A stretch of 64,000 bases of DNA from Neopararhizobium haloflavum (lineage in GTDB: Bacteria; Pseudomonadota; Alphaproteobacteria; Rhizobiales; Rhizobiaceae), in the NCBI RefSeq assembly GCF_002750855.1, contig NZ_NWUC01000002.1:434001-498000 (forward strand), written 5' to 3'. The notes under the pieces were generated by a model, which ran no database searches, was not told the DNA's origin, and was given only the letters and a program-made list of their open reading frames with translations. Shown piece after piece: positions 1 through 9,055 of the stretch; the stretch's first letter is position 1; every line of letters starts with the position of its first letter. The position numbers and the translations under genes were made by a program.

Positions 1-1041
1 TTCGTTGACGACTGCCGGGCCGTAGGTTTCCGTCAGGCCATAAAGGTGCACGACCTCAAACCCGGCCTCCGCCATGCCGGAGAGCACCTGCTCGGGCGGC
101 GGTGCGGCAGCCGTATTGAACGAAACCGTCTGCGGGAATTCTCGCCTGTCCGCCTCATCCGCATTGATCAGCGTCGACATGACGATCGGCGCACCGCAAA
201 GATGCGTCACGCCATGGTCGGCGATCGCATCATACATCGCCCTTGCGCGCACCCAGCGCAGGCAGACGTGTGTGCCGGCGAGGACGCCAAGGGTCCAGGG
301 GAAGCACCAGCCGTTGCAGTGAAACATCGGCAGCGTCCACAGATAGACCGGATGCTTGCCCATGCCGGAGGCGATCACGTTCGAATAACCCATGAGGGCA
401 GCGCCGCGGTGATGGTAGACAACACCCTTGGGATTGCCGGTGGTGCCGGACGTGTAGTTGAGCGACAGTGAATCCCACTCGTCCTCAGGCCCCGCCCATT
501 CGAAGTCGGGATCACCGCTTTCGACGAACGCCTCATAATCCGCGGTACCGATCCGTTCGCCTTTCGCGAAGGGGGCATCGGCGGGATATTCCAGATCGTC
601 ATAGTCGATGACCATCGGACTGACGGTCGCCTTCGCCAAAGCCTCTGCCACCACCGCGGAAAATTCGCGGTCGACAATCAGAACCTTGGTCTCGGCGTGA
701 TCGAGCTGAAAGGCCACGACGGCCGCATCGAGGCGCGTGTTGATGGAATGGAGCACGCCACCGGACATCGGAACTCCGTGATGGGCCTCCAGCATGGCAG
801 GCGTGTTGGAAAGGACCACCGAGACCGTATCGAAGCGCTTCACGCCTGCCTTGACGAGCGCGGAGGCGAGGCGGCGGGAGCGCTCGAAGAAGGTGCGGTA
901 ATCCATCCGCGCATTGCCGTGAATGACGGCGACGTGGTCGGGATGGACATAGGCGGCGCGGCGCAGGTGATCGATCGGTGTCAGCGGCTGGAAATTCGCC
1001 GGGTTGCGGTCGAGATCCGTTTCGTAAGCGTGGCCATGCAT
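1..1041 (-). CDS. AMP-dependent acyl-CoA ligase, N-terminal part (runs off left edge)
   Basis: Class I adenylate-forming enzyme that activates a carboxylic acid to its acyl-CoA through an acyl-AMP. The frame is open from the ATG at 1041 to the first base of the window, giving 347 codons, so the C-terminal half is missing. The AMP/ATP loop TSGTTGNPKG lies near residues 191-203 and HLYGLTETYG is close to the cut end; both are family hallmarks. The N-terminus (PANFQPLTPIDHL) resembles the AlkK/plant AAE group acting on short- or medium-chain acids, but the substrate cannot be read from sequence. A GAGGAG ribosome site sits about 11 bases before the start. The TauE gene lies upstream on the same strand. 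Family assignment is firm; substrate is unknown. Confidence 0.88.
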   Translation of the reverse strand, partial: MHGHAYETDLDRNPANFQPLTPIDHLRRAAYVHPDHVAVIHGNARMDYRTFFERSRRLASALVKAGVKRFDTVSVVLSNTPAMLEAHHGVPMSGGVLHSINTRLDAAVVAFQLDHAETKVLIVDREFSAVVAEALAKATVSPMVIDYDDLEYPADAPFAKGERIGTADYEAFVESGDPDFEWAGPEDEWDSLSLNYTSGTTGNPKGVVYHHRGAALMGYSNVIASGMGKHPVYLWTLPMFHCNGWCFPWTLGVLAGTHVCLRWVRARAMYDAIADHGVTHLCGAPIVMSTLINADEADRREFPQTVSFNTAAAPPPEQVLSGMAEAGFEVVHLYGLTETYGPAVVNE

Positions 1042-1105
1042 GGATCGCCTGTCTCCTCTTCCCGTTCAGTCGCTGTCGATGACGATATCTGCAAATTCGG
1101 GCCGA

Positions 1106-1876
1106 TCAACTGGAGATGCCTGCCACGCCGTCCCAGATGAGCTTGATCGCCGCCAGCATCACCATGGCGTACATGAATGGATAGAAGACCGACGGCTTCA
1201 TTCGCCGCACCAGCCATGCGCCGGCAAGCGTTGCCAACGGCGCGACCGGCATCAAAACGGCCGCCGCCTTGAGGTTTGCCGCGTCGAACTGGCCGAGCGC
1301 GAAATAGGGCAGCACCTTCACCGCATTGACGACGGCGAAGAAGCGCGTGCTGGTGCCGACGAACTTGCGCGGTGGCATGTGCAGTGGCAGTGCGTAGATC
1401 TGGTAAGGCGGCCCGCCGGCATGCGCGATGAAACTCGTGAAGCCAGACAGGGCGCCCCAGAACGAGCCCGCCGCGACCCGTTGGCGGCCTGCAGCCTGGC
1501 CATTCCTCGCCGCCATACGCTGCTTCACGAGATAGTCAACGACAAACCACAGGGCCACCAGGCCGACGATCAGCCGGATCATGGTATCTGTCACATAGGC
1601 GGCGAGCGCCCATCCCGCCGCAATGCCGACCAGAGCGCCCGGCAGCATGATCGCCAGCGTCTTGCGATCATTGTCGTGCCGCCACGTCCAAAGGCCCACC
1701 ATGTCCATCACGATCAGGATCGGCAGCAGAATCGCGGCAGCCTGGACGGGCGACATGACAAGCGCCATCAACGGGACACCCAGCAATGCCATCGCACCCC
1801 CCAGCCCGCCTTTCGACAGACCGATGAGAACCACCGCGGGGATGCCCACTGCATAGAACGAGGGATCGGAAAGCAT
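1106..1876 (-). CDS. TauE/SafE-type sulfite exporter family membrane protein
   Basis: A 256-residue, strongly hydrophobic protein with about seven to eight predicted membrane spans. The N-terminal IGLSKGGLGG segment and the later FTSFIAHAGGPPYQIY segment are the two glycine-rich repeats typical of TauE/SafE (DUF81) carriers. Members export sulfite, sulfoacetate or other organic anions; the substrate here is not evident. The gene lies directly upstream of the acyl-CoA ligase on the same strand with about 65 bases between them, so they may be co-transcribed. It is divergent from the thiamine-phosphate-synthase-like gene. Length is normal for the family. Confidence 0.88.
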   Translation of the reverse strand: MLSDPSFYAVGIPAVVLIGLSKGGLGGAMALLGVPLMALVMSPVQAAAILLPILIVMDMVGLWTWRHDNDRKTLAIMLPGALVGIAAGWALAAYVTDTMIRLIVGLVALWFVVDYLVKQRMAARNGQAAGRQRVAAGSFWGALSGFTSFIAHAGGPPYQIYALPLHMPPRKFVGTSTRFFAVVNAVKVLPYFALGQFDAANLKAAAVLMPVAPLATLAGAWLVRRMKPSVFYPFMYAMVMLAAIKLIWDGVAGISS

Positions 1877-1980
1877 GGAAGAGAGTTGATCCTTTCAATC
1901 GGCGCGTCTATCCGAGAACGCTTGACAATGCGAGACGTCCGATAGGCGTTGCCCCGAATTCGATGAAGGTGCCGAACACA

Positions 1981-2634
1981 ATGGCTGACCACGACGACAG
2001 ATGCCGCCTCGTACTGGTGACGCCGCGGGACGGCGACATCGAAACGCAGGCGGCCGCGCTCGATGCGGCGCTGCGCGGAGGCGACGTTGCGACACTGATC
2101 ATTCCGCAATACGACCGAGATGACCGGGAGTTTCAGGCTCTGTGCGAGCGCCTTGTCGCGATTGGCCAGCAGCATGAAGCAGCCGTCATGATCGCCGGCG
2201 ACAGCCGGGTGACCGGACGCAGCAAAGCCGATGGACAGCACGTCGAGGAAGGCCGTGATGCGGCCCGCGACGCTATCGAGAAATTCTCGCCGCGCCTGAT
2301 CGTCGGCATCGGCAACATCAAGGACCGGCACGCGGCGCTGGAGATCGGCGAGATGCGGCCCGACTACGTCTTCTTCGGCAAGCTCAACGGCGACATCAAG
2401 CCGGAAGCCCACCCCAAGGTGCTCGCGCTTGCCGAATGGTGGGCGTCCATGGTCGAGATTCCTTGCATCACGATGGGCGGCGCATCCATCGAATCGGCGC
2501 TTGAGGTGGCTGAAACCGGTGCTGAATTCGTCGCCATGCACCGCGCGGTCTTCGACAATCCCATAGGCCCGGCGCAGGCCGTTGCCGAGATCAATGCCCT
2601 GCTCGCCGAAAAAGCGCCAAGGTTCCATACATGA
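1981..2634 (+). CDS. thiamine-phosphate-synthase-like TIM-barrel protein
   Basis: About 217 residues of the TMP-synthase/TenI fold. The strand order LVLVTP, GDVATLII, AAVMIAGD, LIVGIGN, DYVFFGKL, CITMGG and AEFVAMHRAVF matches the barrel, and the IPCITMGG phosphate-binding loop near the C-terminus is visible. ThiE joins HMP-PP and HET-P, but proteins of this rhizobial subgroup are divergent and the biochemical role is unproven. The start at 1981 is preferred because GAAGGTG stands nine bases upstream; an in-frame ATG at 1963 lacks such a site. The stop overlaps the next start (ATGA at 2631), so translation of the Sel1 gene is probably coupled. Confidence 0.78.
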   Translation: MADHDDRCRLVLVTPRDGDIETQAAALDAALRGGDVATLIIPQYDRDDREFQALCERLVAIGQQHEAAVMIAGDSRVTGRSKADGQHVEEGRDAARDAIEKFSPRLIVGIGNIKDRHAALEIGEMRPDYVFFGKLNGDIKPEAHPKVLALAEWWASMVEIPCITMGGASIESALEVAETGAEFVAMHRAVFDNPIGPAQAVAEINALLAEKAPRFHT

Positions 2635-3794
2635 TGGCCTTCATGGCTGGAGCAGAAACCGGCGCACGGGCTGCGCCATCGCGGTGGCGTATTGCCGCAA
2701 ATGTGCCAATGGCACTGGTGTGCATGATCAGTTGCGCGATCGCGCAGACGGACGAGCCTGCGATGGCCGGTGACGCGCCGGTGGAGATGGAGACGCTTCC
2801 GAACCTGCAACCGAGCGACCGGCTTCTGGACGATCCAATCGATCCCATCGCGCCCGGAGAGCCAGGCTTCCTGCTTGACCGGCTGGCGGGGGAGGAAGAG
2901 GAAGCGCAGCGGATCCTGCTGCCGCCCGCAGTGACACCTTTGCCGCCTTCACTGCTTCAGGCGGGCACGCCCGAGGCCGCCTATGGCGCGTTCCAGCGGG
3001 GGCATTATCTCACTGCGCTCGACCTTGCCTTGCCGCTTGCAGAGGAAGGTGAAGTGAGCGCGCAAACGCTCGTCGCCGAACTCTTCGCCGAAGGGTTCGC
3101 AGTGCCGCGGGATATGGAGCAGGCGGCCTTCTGGTACGGTCAGGCGGCGGCCGGCGGCGACCCTGTGGCGCAGTTCAAATACGCCCTCATGCTGCTTTCC
3201 GGTCGCCATGCTGAGCGCGATGTCGAACGCGGCCGCGCCCTGATGCAGGCCGCGGCGGACCAGGGCAACCCCATCGCCCAGTTCAATTACGGCCAGATAC
3301 TCGTCGAGCGTACACCTGGCGAACGCGGGCTGATGGACGCCCTGCCCTATTTCGAAAAGGCGGCGGAACAGGGCATCGCCGATGCTCAATATGCACTCTC
3401 GCAGATCTACCTCAACGCCGTCGACATATCGGAAGCCAATCGCGACAGCGCGCGCCAATGGCTCTTGCGTGCGGCGCGGGCCGGATATGACACGGCCCAG
3501 CTCGACCTTGCCATCTGGCTCGTCGACGGCATCGGCGGGGAGAGCGACTATGAGGCCGGATTTCGCTGGATGCAGCGGGCGGCGGTGCGTGGCAACGTGA
3601 TCGCGCAGAACCGTCTCGCCCACCTCTATATCGAGGCGATCGGCACGCGGCCCGATCCTGTCGAGGCCGGCAAGTGGTATGTGCTTTCACGCCGGGCCGG
3701 ACTGAACGATCCGGTGCTCCAGGACTTCTTCCGCGGCCTCACCGACGAAGAGCAGCGCCAGGCCATCGAGGCGGCCAATTCGTTTCGCCGTTAG
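2631..3794 (+). CDS. secreted Sel1-like repeat protein
   Basis: A 387-residue protein with an N-terminal hydrophobic segment near residues 22-42 consistent with a signal peptide or anchor, a low-complexity Pro/Glu-rich stretch, then Sel1 repeats from about residue 110 to the end. The repeats carry the usual pattern, for example AAFWYGQAAAGGDPVAQFKY and ARQWLLRAARAGYDTAQLD, about six copies in all. Such alpha-solenoids hold partner proteins; rhizobial members include periplasmic regulators such as ExoR, but this protein is longer and not clearly ExoR. It overlaps the upstream TMP-synthase-like gene by four bases. Function is unknown beyond protein-protein binding. Confidence 0.85.
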   Translation: MMAFMAGAETGARAAPSRWRIAANVPMALVCMISCAIAQTDEPAMAGDAPVEMETLPNLQPSDRLLDDPIDPIAPGEPGFLLDRLAGEEEEAQRILLPPAVTPLPPSLLQAGTPEAAYGAFQRGHYLTALDLALPLAEEGEVSAQTLVAELFAEGFAVPRDMEQAAFWYGQAAAGGDPVAQFKYALMLLSGRHAERDVERGRALMQAAADQGNPIAQFNYGQILVERTPGERGLMDALPYFEKAAEQGIADAQYALSQIYLNAVDISEANRDSARQWLLRAARAGYDTAQLDLAIWLVDGIGGESDYEAGFRWMQRAAVRGNVIAQNRLAHLYIEAIGTRPDPVEAGKWYVLSRRAGLNDPVLQDFFRGLTDEEQRQAIEAANSFRR

Positions 3795-3929
3795 CCGCGC
3801 GGCCCGGCCGCACTTGCAACCGGCCCGCATTTGTGGTCTTGAAGCGCGCGATCCCATCAATGCGCCGACCTGCAGCCGCCTTGGCGCGCCGTCGCGCATG
3901 ACCAGAAAGCCATCTATCGGAACGACCCC

Positions 3930-4493
3930 ATGAAGATCAACGGCAATGAAATTCGTCCCGGCAACGTCATCGAGCACAATGGCGGGCTATGGGCGGCGGT
4001 AAAGACCAACGCTGTCAAGCCTGGCAAGGGCGGCGCCTTCAATCAGGTCGAACTGAAGAACCTGATCGACGGGACCAAGCTCAATGAGCGGTTCCGCGCA
4101 TCGGAAACGGTCGAGCGCGTGCGGCTGGAACAGAAAGACTTCCAGTATCTCTACGAGCAGGGCGAAATGCTGGTCTTCATGGACAACGAAAACTACGAGC
4201 AGCTGGAACTGCTCAAGGATTTCGTCGGCGACCGCGCGGCCTTCCTGCAGGATGGCATGACGGTCACCGTCGAACTCTACGAGGAAAAGCCGATCGGCAT
4301 CTCGTTGCCGGACCAGGTGACGCTGACGATCAGCGAAGCCGACCCGGTGGTGAAGGGCCAGACGGCTGCCTCGTCGTACAAGCCTGCCGTCATGGAAAAC
4401 GGTGTGCGGGTGATGGTTCCGCCTTTCATCGAGGCGGGCGAACGCATTCTCGTCGACACCAACGAGATCACCTATATCCGCCGCGCCGACTGA
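3930..4493 (+). CDS. efp: translation elongation factor P
   Basis: EF-P of 187 residues, the standard length. It binds ribosomes stalled on polyproline stretches and stimulates peptide-bond formation. The three beta-barrel domains are recognisable. The loop PGKG at residues 31-34 carries Lys33, equivalent to the lysine that EpmA modifies with beta-lysine in enterobacteria; no epmA or epmB is seen in this window. The C-terminal [20 protein letters not shown] matches the EF-P signature. A short gap separates it from the Sel1-repeat gene, and suhB follows 30 bases downstream, an arrangement suggesting co-transcription. Confidence 0.97.
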   Translation: MKINGNEIRPGNVIEHNGGLWAAVKTNAVKPGKGGAFNQVELKNLIDGTKLNERFRASETVERVRLEQKDFQYLYEQGEMLVFMDNENYEQLELLKDFVGDRAAFLQDGMTVTVELYEEKPIGISLPDQVTLTISEADPVVKGQTAASSYKPAVMENGVRVMVPPFIEAGERILVDTNEITYIRRAD

Positions 4494-4523
4494 CGCGGCC
4501 TTCCCTCTCGGATACTCTTCTTC

Positions 4524-5330
4524 ATGGCTCGATCCGCCCTCCTCCACGTCATGGTCCAGGCCGCCCTCAAGGCTGGTCGCTCGCTATCGCGCGATTTCGG
4601 CGAGGTGCAGAACCTTCAGGTCTCGCTCAAGGGACCGGGCGACTATGTCAGCCAGGCCGACCGCAAGGCGGAAGACATCGTCCGCTCAGAACTGATGCGG
4701 GCACGGCCGACCTACGATTTCCTCGGCGAGGAAGGCGGCGAGACGAAAGGGTCCGACGGCGCGCATCGCTGGATCGTCGATCCGCTGGACGGCACGACGA
4801 ATTTCCTGCACGGCATTCCGATTTTCGGCGTGTCGATCGCGCTGGAGCGCAACGACGAGATCGTCGCCGGCGTAATCTTCAATCCGGCCATGGACGAGCT
4901 CTACACCGCCGAGCGTGGTGGCGGCGCCTTTCTCAACGATCGGCGTCTGCGCGTTGCGGCACGCCGCAAACTGAGCGACGCGGTGATCGCCACCGGCGTT
5001 CCGCATCTTGGTCGCGGCCATCACGGCAAGTTTCTGATCGAACTGCGCAACGTCATGGGCGAGGTCGCCGGCGTCAGGCGGACCGGTTCTGCCGCGCTCG
5101 ACCTTGCCTTTACGGCGGCCGGACGTTTCGACGGCTATTGGGAAAAGAACATCAATGCCTGGGACATCGCTGCCGGCATGCTATTGGTGCGAGAGGCCGG
5201 CGGGTTCGTCACTGACCTTGAGGGTGGAAACCGCATGTTCGAGAACGGCACCGTGCTTGCCGGCAACGAATATATTCACAAGGCCTTGAAGGACGCGGTG
5301 CAGCGGCCGGGGCTCTCGCCCGACAAATAG
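4524..5330 (+). CDS. suhB: inositol monophosphatase family protein SuhB
   Basis: A 268-residue Mg-dependent sugar phosphatase. The metal and phosphate motifs are intact: the GEEGGE segment near residues 67-72, WIVDPLDGTTNFLHG near residues 83-97, and WDIAAGMLLVREAGG near residues 212-226. SuhB hydrolyses inositol-1-phosphate in vitro and in enterobacteria also assists rRNA antitermination. It follows efp by 30 bases and precedes the MotA/ExbB-like gene. A second, more divergent member of the same fold (HisN type) lies at 47.8 kb, so the two names should not be confused. Confidence 0.93.
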   Translation: MARSALLHVMVQAALKAGRSLSRDFGEVQNLQVSLKGPGDYVSQADRKAEDIVRSELMRARPTYDFLGEEGGETKGSDGAHRWIVDPLDGTTNFLHGIPIFGVSIALERNDEIVAGVIFNPAMDELYTAERGGGAFLNDRRLRVAARRKLSDAVIATGVPHLGRGHHGKFLIELRNVMGEVAGVRRTGSAALDLAFTAAGRFDGYWEKNINAWDIAAGMLLVREAGGFVTDLEGGNRMFENGTVLAGNEYIHKALKDAVQRPGLSPDK

Positions 5331-5418
5331 TCCGCCCTGGCAACCGTTTGGCGGCTTTCATTTCGTCCTCAATATCGGTTACTGTCCGGCCCATGCGACG
5401 ATTGGGAGCCTTCTTCGT

Positions 5419-6465
5419 ATGGCAGGTTTGAAATTCTCGGGCTGGGGGATATCCGAAGGCGGAACCAGCACCGATATTCACAAGCTATCGAGCCCGCTCG
5501 TCTTCTTCTGGAGCATGTTGATCTTCCTGATCATCGTGGGTTTTCTGGCCGCCATCCTTTACCGTCAGATCCAGGCAGCCTTCGTCACCAATCCGGGGCT
5601 GAACGGTCTCATTCTCGGCGTTCTGCTGATCGGCATCCTGCTGGCCTTCAATCAGGTCCTGCGTCTCAGGCCTGAAGTGCGCTGGGTGAATTCCTTCCGG
5701 GCGGCAGGCAGCGCCGAAAAAGCGGGGCGTGAACCCGTGCTGCTGGCGCCCATGCGGGCTTTGGTCGGGCAGCGGCAGGAGATGGCGCTCTCCACCTCAT
5801 CGCTGCGCTCCATTCTCGATTCGATCGCCACCCGCCTCGATGAATCGCGTGATACATCGCGATATCTCATCGGTCTTCTGGTCTTTCTCGGCCTGCTCGG
5901 CACCTTCTGGGGGCTTCTGGATACGATCGGCTCGATCAACAGCACGATCCAGTCGCTCGATCCAGGCAGTGGGGACACCAGCGACATTCTCGCCAGCCTG
6001 CAGGCCGGGCTCTCCGCGCCGCTGGGCGGCATGGGCACCGCGTTCTCCTCCTCGCTCTTCGGTCTCTCGGGCTCTCTGATCCTCGGCTTCCTCGACCTTC
6101 AGGCTGGGCGAGCACAGAACCGGTTCTACACCGAACTGGAAAACTGGCTGGCCACCGTGACGGATATGGACTCCGAACGCCTCGCCGCAGACTTCGCAAA
6201 AGAACCGGGCAACAGCGACGAACTGCGGCTTCTCACGGAACGCCTGCAGGCGCTGTCGCAGGAAAGCGGCATGTCGCAGCGCTCGACCACCGCGATGGCC
6301 AATCTGGCCGAGGGCATTCAGGGTCTGGTCAAGAACATGCGGTCCGAGCAGCAGATGCTCCGGGACTGGATCGAGGCGCAGCAAAAGGAATCGCGCGCGC
6401 TGCGCAACACGCTGAACGATCTTGCCGAGCGCATGGAACCCGGCGACAAGAGCAGCGAGACCTAA
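5419..6465 (+). CDS. MotA/TolQ/ExbB-like proton-channel family membrane protein
   Basis: A 348-residue inner-membrane protein. Two spans (about residues 29-50 and 59-80) are followed by a soluble loop and the conserved pair LGLLGTFWGL (about residues 152-165) and GGMGTAFSSSLFGLSGSL (about residues 196-215), the signature of ion-conducting MotA/ExbB pores. A charged, probably helical C-terminal tail of about 110 residues follows. The partner OmpA/MotB-like gene starts four bases after the stop. The pair therefore looks like an ion-driven stator anchored to peptidoglycan. There are no flagellar, tol or tonB genes nearby, so the name MotA or ExbB should not be transferred literally. Confidence 0.85.
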   Translation: MAGLKFSGWGISEGGTSTDIHKLSSPLVFFWSMLIFLIIVGFLAAILYRQIQAAFVTNPGLNGLILGVLLIGILLAFNQVLRLRPEVRWVNSFRAAGSAEKAGREPVLLAPMRALVGQRQEMALSTSSLRSILDSIATRLDESRDTSRYLIGLLVFLGLLGTFWGLLDTIGSINSTIQSLDPGSGDTSDILASLQAGLSAPLGGMGTAFSSSLFGLSGSLILGFLDLQAGRAQNRFYTELENWLATVTDMDSERLAADFAKEPGNSDELRLLTERLQALSQESGMSQRSTTAMANLAEGIQGLVKNMRSEQQMLRDWIEAQQKESRALRNTLNDLAERMEPGDKSSET

Positions 6466-6469
6466 CGCC

Positions 6470-7501
6470 ATGGCGCTTGCCCGCAACCGGCGTCGCGAAA
6501 GGACCGTCGACTACTGGCCGGGCTTCGTCGATGCACTGTCGACGTTGCTGCTCGCGATCATGTTCCTGTTGTCCGTCTTCGTGCTGGCGCAGTTCCTGCT
6601 CAGCCGGGAGATCAGTGGACGCGACGTCGTTCTCAACCGGTTGAACAGCCAGATCAACGAACTGACGCAACTGCTGGCTCTGGAACAGGCCGCCAGTCAG
6701 GATGCCGAGGATGCACTGGCCAATCTGCGCGCTTCGCTTTCGCAATCGGAAGAGGAACGCTCACGACTCCAGCAATTGCTTGATCGCAACGAGGGGGTCT
6801 CCTCGGAAGCGGAAAACCAGATCGGTTCGCTGGAACAGTCCCTCGACGAAGAACGCCAGATGAGCCAGCGGGCTCTCAGCCAAGTCGAACTCCTCAACCA
6901 GCAGATTTCCGCCCTGCGCAGCCAGATTGCCGCATTGGAAGGCGCGCTGGATGTTTCGGAGGACCGCGACGAAGAGGCCCAGGCGCGCATCGCGGATCTT
7001 GGCCGGCGGCTCAACGTGGCGCTCGCCCAGCGTGTGCAGGAGCTCAACCGCTACCGATCAGATTTCTTCGGCCGGCTGCGCGAGATTCTATCGGATCGCG
7101 AGAATATCCGCATCGTGGGCGACCGCTTCGTCTTCCAGTCCGAAGTTCTGTTTCCTTCCGGGGGGGCCGATCTCAATCCGGCAGGCGAAGAGCAGATGGC
7201 GGAACTGGCGACGGCCGTGCTGGAGCTCGCGCAGGAAATTCCCTCCGACATCAACTGGGTCCTGCGCGTCGACGGGCACACGGACAACGTCCCGCTTTCG
7301 GGCACCGGACAGTATGAGGACAACTGGGAGCTCTCGTCGGCACGCGCGACGGCCGTGGTCAAGTTCCTGATCGAACAGGGTGTTCCGGCCAACCGACTTG
7401 TTGCCGCCGGTTTCGGGGAATTCCAACCGATCGTCGAAGGCGACAGTTCGGAGGCGCGCGCGACGAACCGGCGGATCGAATTGAAACTGACCGAGCGCTG
7501 A
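6470..7501 (+). CDS. MotB/OmpA-like peptidoglycan-binding partner of the MotA/ExbB-like protein
   Basis: A 343-residue protein with one N-terminal membrane span (about residues 19-45) that includes Asp21 in GFVDALS, placed like the proton-carrying aspartate of MotB/ExbD. A long coiled coil (about residues 55-190) links it to a C-terminal OmpA-like domain with VDGHTDN, NWELSSARA and the final ATNRRIEL, which bind meso-DAP peptidoglycan. The ATG at 6470 was chosen because it lies four bases after the stop of the upstream gene. The architecture is that of a stator B subunit with an unusually long coiled-coil arm. Confidence 0.87.
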   Translation: MALARNRRRERTVDYWPGFVDALSTLLLAIMFLLSVFVLAQFLLSREISGRDVVLNRLNSQINELTQLLALEQAASQDAEDALANLRASLSQSEEERSRLQQLLDRNEGVSSEAENQIGSLEQSLDEERQMSQRALSQVELLNQQISALRSQIAALEGALDVSEDRDEEAQARIADLGRRLNVALAQRVQELNRYRSDFFGRLREILSDRENIRIVGDRFVFQSEVLFPSGGADLNPAGEEQMAELATAVLELAQEIPSDINWVLRVDGHTDNVPLSGTGQYEDNWELSSARATAVVKFLIEQGVPANRLVAAGFGEFQPIVEGDSSEARATNRRIELKLTER

Positions 7502-7540
7502 CATGGCAGAGCGGCCGACCCTCCATGCGGGACAGAAGCG

Positions 7541-9052
7541 GTGAATGTCGCGTCGTGGCTTGAGCGAACGGCGCGGATGCATCCCGACAACGCCGCCTTG
7601 CTTCTTGGAAGCACGGTTGTCGCGGACTATCGGAAATTCCGGCAAGAGGCTGCGTCGGTGGCTGCAGGTCTCATCGCCGCCGGTGTTGCGCCCGGCGACC
7701 GGGTGGCAATTTTCGCGGGCAATTCGGTACACTACCTGCGCGCGCTCTACGGGATCTGGTATGCCGGCGGCGTGGCCGTGCCGATCAATGCCAAGCTGCA
7801 CGCGAACGAAGCCGCCTGGATCATTGAGAACGCGGATTGCAAGCTGGTCTTCGTCGAACCGCGATCAAGGCCGGCGCTGGACAAGCATTCGCCGGCCATC
7901 ACCTCGCTCGACGATGTCGAGCTCGCCCCCCTTATGGATATGGCGCCTGTCGACGCGCCCATAGCGCGCGAGGCGAGCGATCTATGCTGGCTCTTCTACA
8001 CGTCGGGTACGACGGGTCGCCCGAAGGGCGTGATGATCACCCATGGAAACGTCGCCGCTATGACAGCGTGCTATTTCATCGACGTCGACACGGTTGAGGC
8101 AGAAGATGCCGCCCTTTATGCGGCGCCGCTCAGCCACGGGGCCGGCCTATACAATTTCATGCACGTCATGCGCGGCGCACGCCATGTGATCCCGGCCTCC
8201 GGCGGGTTTCGGCCGGACGAAATCTTCTCTCTGGCTCGGGCGCTCGGACGTATCCATATGTTTGCGGCCCCGACGATGGTGAAGCGTCTTGTCGCCGCAT
8301 CGCCGGGAAAAGAGGACACGGCCGGCATCAAGACGATCGTTTATGGCGGGGGACCGATGTATCTGGCCGACATCATCGACGCCACCCGCGTGCTCGGGCC
8401 GCGCCTTGCCCAGATCTACGGCCAGGGTGAAAGCCCGATGACGATCACGGCAATGGCAAAGTCGATGGTCTCCGACCGCAACCATCCGCGATGGCGCGAT
8501 CGACTTGCCTCGGTCGGGCGAGCGCAAAGCCTGATGGAGGTCGGTGTCATCGGTTCGCAGGGGCAGTCACTTCCATGCGGCACCGTTGGCGAAGTCGTCG
8601 TTCGCGGACCAGCTGTCATGGCCGGATATTGGCGCAATCCAGATGCCACGGCGGCGGCGCTGCAAGACGGCTGGCTGCGGACAGGTGACATGGGAAGCTT
8701 TGACCAGGACGGCTTTCTGACGCTCAAGGACCGCTCCAAGGATGTGATCATCTCCGGCGGCACGAACATCTATCCACGCGAGGTCGAAGAGGCATTGCTC
8801 TCGCACGAGGCCGTCGCGGATGTCTCCGTCATCGGAGCGCCGGACGACGAGTGGGGCGAAATCGTCGTCGCTTATGTCGTCCTTCGTGATGGAGCGACAG
8901 CAGACGAAGGCGCGCTCGATGCCCATTGCCTCGAATCGATTGCGCGGTTCAAGCGACCGAAAGCCTATGTCTTCATGGATCGGCTGCCCAAGAACAATTA
9001 CGGCAAGGTCCTCAAGACAGCGCTGCGCGAGGATTGGCGGCAACGGGCCTGA
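7541..9052 (+). CDS. class I acyl-CoA synthetase (AMP-binding)
   Basis: A complete 503-residue fatty-acid or aryl-acid CoA ligase. Motifs in order: LFYTSGTTGRPKG (about residue 150), YGQGESPMTI, GWLRTGDMGSFDQDG, DRSKDVIISGGTNIYPREVEE, and the catalytic lysine region PKNNYGKVLKTALRE at the C-terminus. Translation starts at GTG 7541. YGQGE replaces the more common YGxTE, a mild variation also seen in several CoA-ligase subgroups. It lies 39 bases after the OmpA-like gene and converges with the ABC transporter gene, three bases apart. The substrate cannot be assigned from sequence. Confidence 0.9.
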   Translation: MNVASWLERTARMHPDNAALLLGSTVVADYRKFRQEAASVAAGLIAAGVAPGDRVAIFAGNSVHYLRALYGIWYAGGVAVPINAKLHANEAAWIIENADCKLVFVEPRSRPALDKHSPAITSLDDVELAPLMDMAPVDAPIAREASDLCWLFYTSGTTGRPKGVMITHGNVAAMTACYFIDVDTVEAEDAALYAAPLSHGAGLYNFMHVMRGARHVIPASGGFRPDEIFSLARALGRIHMFAAPTMVKRLVAASPGKEDTAGIKTIVYGGGPMYLADIIDATRVLGPRLAQIYGQGESPMTITAMAKSMVSDRNHPRWRDRLASVGRAQSLMEVGVIGSQGQSLPCGTVGEVVVRGPAVMAGYWRNPDATAAALQDGWLRTGDMGSFDQDGFLTLKDRSKDVIISGGTNIYPREVEEALLSHEAVADVSVIGAPDDEWGEIVVAYVVLRDGATADEGALDAHCLESIARFKRPKAYVFMDRLPKNNYGKVLKTALREDWRQRA

Positions 9053-9055
9053 CGG

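Noticed and set aside
5419-7501. Zorya defence system (ZorAB)
   Set aside because: The membrane pair has a similar layout, but ZorC, ZorD or ZorE genes are missing and the neighbours are core genes.
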